64,000 nt of DNA from positions 731,501 through 795,500 of the forward strand of contig JAQISU010000026.1 in assembly GCA_029339505.1 (NCBI GenBank), in the 5' to 3' direction. Below the pieces are notes generated by a model. That model was not told where the DNA came from and searched no databases. It saw only the letters and a program-made list of their open reading frames with translations. The position numbers and the translations under genes are program-made. Position 1 is the stretch's first letter. Every line of letters starts with the position of its first letter. Positions 58,201 to 64,000 of the stretch are shown here, in pieces. This DNA comes from Unio delphinus (taxonomy: Eukaryota; Mollusca; Bivalvia; Unionida; Unionidae).

Positions 58201-58772
58201 ATCACGGCCAACCACCACCATTTGTCGGTGCATCTCCACATGAATGGCTAAAGGGTTTTGTAGACTACTATGAAGAAATCACCACTGATTATAGATCACT
58301 TGATGAACGATTACGAGAATTTAAGAAACTAATTAGATTACAACCGGATAGAATCCAATGCGAAATAGCGCGTGAAGTGATTTCAGAAACTCCAATGAAT
58401 GATTTCTGGGAAACATGGAGACCAAATGATTTGATAATTGCAAGTAGAAAAATAGTCAGGGACACACTTCAAATGAAGTTATTTGAATTGCATAAAGAAC
58501 AATTTGCAACGCTTCCAGTACCCCTTTGTTATAGGCCATCGGATACACGAAAACAGAATATTGAAGTTGATATTCCAGGACAGAGTGAAAAACAAATTCT
58601 CGTATTAAATGATATTGTGCTGGTTGATATCAATGTCGTTGAAGATGCATTGCGTGCTAATAAATCCCCATGGACGCTAGGATACGCAGCAACAATACAC
58701 TCTTCACATGGATTGACTATATCAAATACAATTGTTTGGATGGTGGAAATCACATCGAATGGTCGAATTTAG
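55227..58772 (+). CDS. polymerase-B-like / SF1 helicase fusion protein
   Basis: About 1181 residues from ATG 55,227; ATG 55,176 would add 17 residues over the divergent gene. Residues about 10-165 are six or seven tandem basic repeats of 27 residues (KEFKRLLKINPRFNLD plus PKKRP). The central part has a polymerase-B motif A, SIDISACYPGSF (Asp559). Motif C appears as VRVATDSMY (812-815), with Ala in place of the first catalytic Asp, and the usual K-x6-NSxYG motif B is absent (GKFTQGGRYDN in its place). The domain therefore looks inactive. The SF1 helicase follows: Walker A NGCGGSGKT (893-900), Walker B IIIWDE (963-964), motif III GDHGQ (991-995) and motif V TIHSSHGLT (about 1155). It resembles the inactivated-polymerase/SF1-helicase fusion described for Polinton-like viruses, Tlr1 elements and transpovirons. 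The frame breaks just before helicase motif VI. Confidence 0.85.
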   Translation: MRELRRTPSKNADKEFKRLFKINPRFNLDRPKKRPIDGNMKEFKRLLKINPRFNLDRPKKRPIDGNMKEFKRLLKINPRFNLDKPKKRPRDGNMKEFKRLLKINPKFNIDRPKKRNKRLLKINPRFNLDKPKKRPRDGNMKEFKRLLKINPKFNLDKPKKTSKRLPWKDAQFNLDIVSNTPKNTILDKAMISKIRDCFNEFKRDGASYCWSTFRIDGVVDATMSDEKAAVIISRVGEKRHFFRIKFIIEVDGKWIIRDKFEPILKNKKAVIVSRDSKPGILTGIDKPYYERSYPVTAMVYGIYPLNDKPDIAKLAPMKYSSSLNCVAERIIEHFTNASRGNELTDLRRKKITEWELTVKQHGAKISDIAKLEASLKFPISVTTITGEVLYEPKYQSRGAPIQIIDHNKHAWTPAVTIFPRERTVRYIPKEFVGDVFYEERLFDAIHALCKDDPVSVWLLRSDEEFDQFVKPNGELYRIEELDNRMRKIASDFSPENSHEKLLTDSFTIPSVVAHFAREKNSWRPTRSDFLEDVKLSCVEFGHRGLWNTKYSRDGMISIDISACYPGSFLGYGECAEYFKRFGHPTHEMTRVAINGPLPDFDLTGFARVISFELATGLHPCSYVWLGRHLSEKHWMPIVLLRYMIDCGMLISLIVSEAIICYRAQKEVWLPQPDLDRIINELRKQFPDFSEEEIMNRSKKLFEIKKEQAKDLGRRIIGKFTQGGRYDNAKYSSRLIIDVAEYDFIVADLIKQGKLVSRKDAFLSNGEKLGTVVTYCDGYNSQYTHLRSSMLAYASINLFSMINRFPNTAVRVATDSMYIHNKYKSAVAAFTDPEENWGRWRFKKEMLHEYCESADVAMDDKYLCCNRIEIQSELSNAPPVSDPICRYKTVYLNGCGGSGKTTRAIELFCRSTMIVLTPTHRLAREMIQRGVNACTYHSVFRWKGDKWTPERMGDKFIPEIIIWDEICTVSLDVLQTFLEWLLNKNTKVVMCGDHGQPPPFVGASPHEWLKGFVDYYEEITTDYRSLDERLREFKKLIRLQPDRIQCEIAREVISETPMNDFWETWRPNDLIIASRKIVRDTLQMKLFELHKEQFATLPVPLCYRPSDTRKQNIEVDIPGQSEKQILVLNDIVLVDINVVEDALRANKSPWTLGYAATIHSSHGLTISNTIVWMVEITSNGRI
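55270..55720 (+). repeat. 81-bp in-frame repeats in the fusion gene
   Basis: Units beginning GAGTTTAAGAGATTATTAAA start near 55,270, 55,351, 55,432, 55,513 and 55,657; a shortened one lies at about 55,575. All are multiples of three and keep the frame. Neighbouring units are nearly identical in DNA, which suggests recent expansion. Confidence 0.92.
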
Positions 58773-59149
58773 TCTATCTCGCAGTATCCAGAGTACGAAA
58801 CATAAATCAACTTCGAAGAGTTGTCCTCGATGATGAAATCATTGGTGATGATAATGACACAACAATAAGTGATATTGATGTTAGCATCATTAATAAAAAA
58901 ATCTCCGGTTACAAACAACAGGACAAAAAAAAACAACGAGAATTTGATATTGATGCTAAATTAATAATTACACTGAAGAAACAACAGAATAATCACTGCG
59001 CGAGTTGCAATTGTATAATGCATTGGCAGTATTCGGATAAGGATCCTCGCCAATTCACCGTAGACAGAAAAAATAACAATCTCGGTCATGTCAAAAATAA
59101 TGTGATGTTGACTTGTCTTGAGTGCAATAGACGCAACGGTGCTAGTTAA
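58736..59149 (+). pseudogene. frame-broken 3' part of the fusion: helicase motif VI plus HNH domain
   Basis: In the frame minus one relative to the upstream ORF the strand reads IEWSNLVYLAVSRVRNINQL, the motif VI (Y-x-AxSRVR) that must follow motif V in an SF1 helicase. A charged linker (SGYKQQDKKKQREFDIDAKL) comes next, then an HNH/endonuclease VII-like domain: CASCNC, FTVDRKNNNLGHVKNNVMLT and CLECNRRNG. It clearly belongs to the gene starting at 55,227. One base is missing, or two are extra, somewhere between about 58,735 and 58,765. As read here the protein would lose motif VI and the whole nuclease. The fragment also has an ATG at 58,670 in its own frame, which is probably fortuitous. Confidence 0.8.
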
Positions 59150-59492
59150 GACCATGCGGTGGCAATTGAGTATCCTCGGGAATCACTTGTAGTTGTTGTC
59201 GAGTAATACCCCGCTGAGGGGCAGTTGAATCCAGTTTATAGACTGGAGGTCTACCAGTTGATCGTGTTATACTAGATATCTTATGCGTAGTGACGCTCCA
59301 AATAGGATCAGTAGCCCTTTTTCTACCCCCTTCAAGCTCTCCTGGTTCGTATAAGTACCTCACAATGACATTACTACCAAGAATTGGTTCTTTGAAATCT
59401 TTTTGTGGTTGTACGGGTATTGACTTCTTTTTAATCGCGTTGATAGGTTTCATGTTGATTGTTCTAGTAATCTCGTTATTCAGTGCAGTAAT
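59142..59492 (-). pseudogene. integrase C-terminal part, separated by an in-frame stop
   Basis: It continues in the same frame as the integrase core after a TAA at 59,508-59,510. It starts at about ITALNNEITRTINMKP and contains GSNVIVRYLYEPGELEGGRK followed by RATDPIWS, the beta-barrel-type C-terminal domain characteristic of Polinton/adintovirus integrases. The last bases overlap the end of the convergent nuclease fragment. Because the frame is unchanged, a single nonsense change separates it from the core. Confidence 0.75.
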
Positions 59493-59507
59493 CACAGATG
59501 GTAATCT

Positions 59508-60086
59508 TTAAACCCATTCACGGGATCGCTTTTCTTGAATGAATTCTTTTGCGTATTGATATCCAAATAACCGCTCAGCAATCGTCCGATTAAATCGTTC
59601 TACAATGGCCTGATCGCGATGTAGCGCAGTATGCCCTCGTCGTATGGTGACATTATGATGTTTCATTGTAGATAACACTGCACCCTGAAATTCCTTGCCA
59701 GGATCAACCTGCAATAGATTTGGCCAGTGCAGAGGACCTCGTCGATAAATCCTTTCAAATGCAGAAGCGACTTCAGTGGCTGATTTTGTTTTTAACGGTT
59801 CTGCTTCTTTGTATCGACTTGCAATATCAACTACGGTTAAAGCGTATTTGTAACCACGATCATGTGGCAGAAATAATATATCAGCCTGATGAACTTCATT
59901 AGGAGCGGTCACATCAAAATGCGAGAATTGAATTTGTTTAGGCGGTGGTAGATAAATTTGCCATAGTGCCTGTTTGGATAACCAATTAGCTGCAGTGGTT
60001 TTTTTCACTTTTGCAGCGCTAGCGAGTTTATGGACTGCTGATTTACCCCTCCAGTATCCTCTTGGGGAATAATAAATTGATTCCAT
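59508..60086 (-). pseudogene. retroviral-type (DDE) integrase core, truncated by a stop
   Basis: ATG 60,086 (MESIYYSPRGYWRGKSAVHK) is preferred over 60,104, which overlaps the PLA2 gene. Core motifs, numbered in the longer 198-residue frame, are NEVHQADILFLPHDRGYKYA (Asp75), NLLQVDPGKEF (Asp134) and DQAIVERFNRTI (Glu169): a D-D-34-E catalytic triad of the rve family. This enzyme joins the element ends to host DNA with a short target duplication, as seen at this locus. The frame hits TAA at 59,510-59,508 directly after SREWV, although homologous sequence continues in frame beyond it. The catalytic core is complete but the C-terminal domain would be missing. Confidence 0.88.
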
Positions 60087-60090
60087 ATTA

Positions 60091-60426
60091 TTAATTACCA
60101 GCACCTAACATCAATTTGCTTTTCATAGCCGATTTTATTAAAAATGAAGCCAATTTTTCTTTGAAGGATTTATCAGGAATAGCATTTAACGCATAAATTA
60201 ATTTCACATCCGCGAGATGTCTGTGTTGCAGATTGCTGCTTTTATAAGCAACATCATGAAGGTGACAGGCCTTATCAATGGCGTTTATTGGTTCTTCACC
60301 GGGTCGGGACTGATTTTGATCATTGAGTCTGATATCAAGTCTGGTTCCCGGTCCACAGTAGCTATATCCTGGAAGGTGCTTTTCTCCGGGGTACTTTGCC
60401 CATGGGGTTCCAGGGAGCTTTGCCAA
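60091..60426 (-). CDS. phospholipase A2 domain protein (parvovirus VP1 type)
   Basis: The open frame, counted from a TTG at 60,426, gives 111 residues and extends upstream to 60,459 without an ATG. It has the calcium loop YSYCGPGTRL, then INAIDKACHLHDVAYKS with the catalytic His57-Asp58 pair. This is the PLA2 type of parvovirus VP1, also found in adintoviruses and Polinton-like viruses, where it opens membranes during entry. The N-terminus carries LPGTPWAKYPG. No ATG exists in frame upstream; the likely start lies in the end of the zinc-ribbon gene, one frame away, across an A8 run (60,451-60,458), so a one-base indel or slippage is suspected. Confidence 0.8.
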   Translation of the reverse strand: MAKLPGTPWAKYPGEKHLPGYSYCGPGTRLDIRLNDQNQSRPGEEPINAIDKACHLHDVAYKSSNLQHRHLADVKLIYALNAIPDKSFKEKLASFLIKSAMKSKLMLGAGN

Positions 60427-60439
60427 TTTGGCTGCGATA

Positions 60440-60607
60440 TCACCTCCTCGTTTTTTTTAAATCAGATCTCATCGACACAAATCTAAATTTCTTTGTACCA
60501 CATTGCACGCATTTACCAGAAAGCGCTGATCGGTTATTTCTGGTTGTAATCGTTGTCACGTCATCTGTGCCAGTACGCGTTTTACACTTCACACAATATA
60601 GATCCAT
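60440..60607 (-). CDS. DUF5679-type zinc-ribbon protein (55 aa)
   Basis: A 55-residue gene, too short for common ORF cut-offs. ATG at 60,607: MDLYCVKCKTRTGT, then NNRSALSGKCVQCGTKKFRF. The two CxxC pairs (Cys5-Cys8 and Cys33-Cys36) with the xNxRxAxxGxCxxCGTKxFR signature match the DUF5679 family, small zinc ribbons frequent in adintoviruses, Polinton-like viruses and virophages. Function is unknown; presumably regulatory or nucleic-acid binding. It is divergent from the packaging ATPase with only 5 bp between the two start codons. Confidence 0.85.
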   Translation of the reverse strand: MDLYCVKCKTRTGTDDVTTITTRNNRSALSGKCVQCGTKKFRFVSMRSDLKKTRR

Positions 60608-60612
60608 AATTT

Positions 60613-61287
60613 ATGTATAGCGATATGGATATAATTGATTTTTCAGCGACTAAAACAAGAGAACCAGTTAAGCATCATGCAGCGCTACCAAACTCTATCC
60701 GGATGATTATAATCGGGCCATCTGGATCCGGTAAAACGCAATTGTTACTCAATTTAATAATGAGATGGATGAAGTGGGATAAGTTGTATTTAATTGCCCC
60801 TAGCGTAGATGATCAACGATGTTATGAAGTGCTAAAAGATTTTAACGACAGCGCGGTAGAAAAATCCGGAGAGGGTATTATTGAGTTTATAACCGATATC
60901 GATGAAGCACCGAGCATTGATGATATTGATGGAGATATTAACAATTTAGTCGTATACGACGATATAATGTTGGATAAACAAAAAAATCCTGCTAGAATAT
61001 TTTCCCGTGGGCGTCACAAAAACACTGACGTGATATATGTCACTCAACGCTACACTCAGATTCCAAAAGTGATCAGAGATAACTGCAATATTCTTGCTGT
61101 ATTCAACGGAGTTGATACTCATACTCTTAGAAATATTTGGCAGACATGGTGCTGCGGTGATATGGATCATAATCAATTTAAAAACTTCTTTAGTCATGCT
61201 CAGTCAAAACCAAACGGATTCGCAACAATAAATTTGCATGATCCTCGGACACCATATCGTATCGGACTGGATCAAATATTCGGTTAA
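60613..61287 (+). CDS. FtsK/HerA (A32-type) genome-packaging ATPase
   Basis: 224 residues from ATG 60,613. The Walker A motif is IGPSGSGKT (residues 35-42), the Walker B motif NNLVVYDDIM (Asp116-Asp117), followed by FSRGRHKNTDVIYVTQRYTQ, whose Gln is the sensor typical of the family, and PKVIRDNCN. This is the packaging ATPase of double-jelly-roll viruses, pumping DNA into preformed capsids. Length fits the 200-260 usual for Polinton-like elements. The last eight codons lie within the right terminal inverted repeat, so a copy of this 3' end exists at the left end (46,320-46,341). The gene is intact. Confidence 0.9.
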   Translation: MYSDMDIIDFSATKTREPVKHHAALPNSIRMIIIGPSGSGKTQLLLNLIMRWMKWDKLYLIAPSVDDQRCYEVLKDFNDSAVEKSGEGIIEFITDIDEAPSIDDIDGDINNLVVYDDIMLDKQKNPARIFSRGRHKNTDVIYVTQRYTQIPKVIRDNCNILAVFNGVDTHTLRNIWQTWCCGDMDHNQFKNFFSHAQSKPNGFATINLHDPRTPYRIGLDQIFG

Positions 61288-61555
61288 AATCATTTATTAT
61301 TTTTTGTTAACCCAGAACTGAAAACTTTAGCAGCAGAGAGGGTGGATGACCACATCGTTGCGAGCAAAATTGATTAAAAAATCGTAAAATCTCCGTTTTT
61401 GCAAAAATGGAGATTTTTTTTGGGTTAAATGAGATTTGTTGGAAACCTGATATTTTGTTCGAAAACGTTATCTATAGGCCATATTTTGTTCGAAAACATG
61501 ATCTGGAAGCCTTATTTTTGCTTGAAAACGTGGTCTGTTCACCCTCTCTGCTGCT
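61264..61555. repeat. right terminal inverted repeat (292 bp)
   Basis: Inverted partner of 46,063-46,341. The outer 227 bp (61,329-61,555) appear identical to the left end. The inner part carries an extra roughly 13 bp. The near-palindrome AATCTCCGTTTTTGCAAAAA then TGGAGATT lies at 61,388-61,415, and the inner inverted copy of the terminal 16 bases at 61,329-61,344. Confidence 0.93.
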
Positions 61556-61560
61556 CCATC
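61555..61560. repeat. target-site duplication, right (TCCATC)
   Basis: It matches 46,057-46,062. Confidence 0.8.
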
Positions 61561-64000
61561 CAATGCTGTTTGAAAAAGCAAGATTCCAGTGCCTACCAGA
61601 CAAATGTCCACTGACAGTCAGCATCACAAGTGAACAGTGAGAAGGTGGAAGTTCAGAGGTAGAAAATCTTGTTTTCTATCAAATAGTTACAAATGCTGAC
61701 TTTTGGGTTGTGCAGTGAATGATCCTTTATCTCCTTGTCTATTTTCATCAAGTCATCGCGGGTGAATCACTGATCAAGTACAAAAGAAGGTTACTGTGCA
61801 GAGAGATGGAAGAGTAGTTCTTAAGCTGCCTGCCTCCACAATTCCTCCATCTTGCCACCAAATAGCAGAGGTGCTCCAAAGGAAGATTTGCATGGTCAGG
61901 GCAGGAAATGCATTGCTGGATTTGACTGCAAGCTTTTAAAAAAAAAAAAAATCAATAGAGATGTCAAGCCCAATAACAAAGAAATGGCCACTATATTGTG
62001 AATGAGCTTCAATGTGGTGTGCAGAACATCTTTATCCACTAAACAAAAGCAAGCAAAGCCAGACTGACTGCTGTGTACATCTTATATAATGCCAGATCTG
62101 AGAAGGCACTGAAATGGGTCTTGTACGAATGAGACTGAAAATATTGCTGGAAACTAACTCTTAAATAAAGAAAAACTTTGGACTTGTTTAGGTCACTGAT
62201 CTTAGCAGATATAATCAGCTACATCAATTTTTTCCTCCTGACTGCGGGGAAAGGAAAAAGGAAGGACCAACTTCTAAGTCATCAAAATTGAGAGCTGTAT
62301 ATAAGTGTAGAAGAAAGATGCTGGACAATCTGAGTTCTGCAACATCCCATAAATTTATCAATTGCTGCCTTAAAGCTGTACTCAGTCAACTCTCTGGTGG
62401 GATCTTAGCATGAACCGTCATCAGGTTTATCCACACACAGGTCATCCTGGTTAGGATCAATATAGATATCCTGATTGCACATTCATAGAGGCATTGACAA
62501 AAGCAAAGTCATTGGCTCTAAGACTGTAATGGCACTGTCCAAACAGGTAAGGTAATAAATTTCTAACCATATCCAGACGATGTGGCCATTGAATCCTCAC
62601 AGATGGATTGTTGAAATAAATAAAAAAATCTAGTACAAGTGTCAGGCATACAGTGAGCACTGTATAAAGCTGTACTGTCAGAGTAACATGACAATTAACA
62701 TGATCCCTGCATATATGAACGTTATTTGGTCTACCTGACAAGGTATAGAAAACTTTGTAACAAAAGCAATATGGCAACAGATAGTATGGATAAAAAAGCC
62801 ATCAGAACTGACGTATTTCGATATGGTATGGACTGAGATCCAGATGACTGGATCGTAGTTAGCAGATGAGATGGCATAAAAACTGAGATGCACCTAGATG
62901 GTAAGGATCAAGGGCCAGATGACTAGACTGTACGGCCAGGAGCTGAAATGGCATCAACAGGGTTCATACAGAATTCTGAATGATAAATTCAATGACTGTT
63001 CCCAAACTTTCAAAGACCACAAACTTAGATTCCAATAACTATTTCTGCTAACATTTTGTATACAAGTTTTGTTACATGAGAAAACAATGAATGCAAAAAT
63101 ATACTACAATATTGTTTAATGATGAAATCAAAACTAAATGGGTTATCAAAAGAAACAAACCATGAAATGTTGTCTACATCTGAATCTAACAACCTTGGAC
63201 AATTTCATTTGTGATTATGAAAAAAAATAATGTTTGGGTTTATTTCAGTTTTCAAAGACTTTTAAACACCTCAGAGTAATCCACTCGATTTTCCCAAACT
63301 TTCAAGGCATTGAAATGCTACCTCATTTTTCCCAAACTGTCAAGAACCTTCAGAGACTGTATGTACCCTGATCAAAACTGAGATGTGATTAGATGACTGG
63401 ATCAAGAGCCAGACCACCACTTGAAGGTACAGTAATAAAAATGGAGGTGCAGCTAAACAGCACTCTGTCATAATTTGTTGTACCAAATGACACACATGTA
63501 AGTCCATCGTGCAGACAGTTGACAAGAAATCACAGCTTCCACCATTCCACCAGACATAATGGCATACCTCACAAAGCAGTATTGTCTGTCATTTGATTTT
63601 AAAATTTTCAAAGGTCAGTACTCTTTGACTTTGGATTTCCCATGATATTCCATGTTTCTTGCAGTTTTTCTTAGAAATGTCAACCATTTATTAACTGGCA
63701 TACATGCTGCATGTTGCTGATGCATGCATCACACAAAGCATGAAAATCCTAACTGGCTTTGCATTCTTGCATTTAGAATACTTAACCATCATAGTTGATT
63801 CTGAGATAACAAAGTATGATGAGAGAAAAAAAAAAACCAAATGCATAGTTAACTATTTAAAATGTCTGAGACACCTAATATACAATAAATGGTGTGTACA
63901 AATGTCAGTACATCCTAAAACAATGTAGCTTTGTAGAACCATGTGGACAGAGATTGAGGAAACTAATACTGCATAGGTGAAAACATTATTATGGTCCCAA
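61561..64000. other. host sequence flanking the viral element, right
   Basis: A poly-A run lies at 61,937-61,950. No gene, exon or recognised repeat is supported. The missing PMS2 exons 1-2 are not visible here. Confidence 0.5.

Larger units (their letters stand above)
46063..61555. mobile_element. endogenous Polinton-like / adintovirus-like element
   Basis: About 15.5 kb bounded by long inverted repeats and a target duplication. It carries a virus-like gene set: double-jelly-roll-type capsid, penton-like protein, adenain-type protease, FtsK-type ATPase, retroviral-type integrase, PLA2, DUF5679-type zinc ribbon and a polymerase-like/SF1-helicase/HNH fusion. This combination is characteristic of Polintons, adintoviruses and Polinton-like viruses. 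Gene blocks alternate in strand: minus 46.4-55.2, plus 55.2-59.15, minus 59.14-60.6, plus 60.6-61.3. Genes are intronless and packed with overlaps or gaps of a few bases, unlike the host gene. The integrase has an internal stop and other genes have frame breaks, so this copy is probably defective. Confidence 0.92.

Noticed and set aside
58670..58735. separate start for the helicase-VI/HNH fragment as an independent gene
   Set aside because: Its first 20 codons are an out-of-frame reading of helicase motif V; the fragment is better explained as the frame-broken end of the fusion gene.

Overview
The window is invertebrate nuclear DNA carrying an integrated DNA virus. It is AT-rich, full of introns, and crowded with microsatellites, minisatellites, tRNA-derived SINEs, a LINE relic and several terminal-inverted-repeat transposons. 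The SINE and DNA-transposon types suggest a mollusc or related lophotrochozoan, but that is inference; the sequence alone does not fix the species.

Host gene. From about 44.06 kb down to 6.08 kb, on the minus strand, lie at least eight clear exons (plus two likely ones) of a MutL-family mismatch-repair gene, the PMS2 orthologue. They include the GHKL-ATPase motifs DNGSG and GFRGEAL and the transducer-domain block VNVTPDKRQ. Several exons have the same length and phase as I recall for the human gene (87, 103, 100 and 85 nt). The first two exons and the C-terminal endonuclease exons are not seen. The introns hold minisatellites with units of about 55, 30, 55, 38, 36 and 114 bp, a decayed Maverick/Polinton-type DNA polymerase B (about 21.2-22.0 kb, minus), two pogo/Tigger-like elements, other short inverted-repeat elements and two SINE families.

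Viral element. Positions 46,063-61,555 (about 15.5 kb) are one endogenous Polinton-like / adintovirus-like element. It has terminal inverted repeats of about 280-290 bp, identical by eye over the outer 227 bp, and it is flanked by a 5-6 bp target-site duplication (TCCATC). The minus-strand block 46.4-55.2 kb carries the particle genes: a penton-like protein, a two-helix membrane protein, a fibre-like repeat protein, an adenain-type cysteine protease, small basic/hydrophobic core peptides, a double-jelly-roll-type major capsid protein and a pVI-like protein. It also carries two unknown proteins, a NUMOD/HNH homing-type nuclease and a zinc-binding protein. The plus-strand block 55.2-59.15 kb encodes a very large fusion: a basic 27-residue repeat region, then a family-B-polymerase-like domain that looks catalytically dead, then an SF1 helicase, then an HNH domain. 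Behind it lie a retroviral-type integrase (minus), a parvovirus-type phospholipase A2 protein (minus), a DUF5679-type zinc ribbon too short for usual ORF cut-offs (minus) and an FtsK/HerA-type packaging ATPase (plus).

How it fits together. Integrase and inverted repeats give integration. Capsid, penton, protease and ATPase form a standard virion-building set. PLA2 would serve membrane escape during entry. The fusion protein is the replication centre. The copy is both young (near-identical ends, clean target duplication) and damaged: an in-frame stop in the integrase, a frame break in the helicase, a probable frame break among the small core genes and a PLA2 gene without an ATG. Either a defective genome was mobilised in trans, or assembly errors are present; raw reads would decide. 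It sits about 2 kb upstream of PMS2 exon 3, possibly inside PMS2 intron 2.
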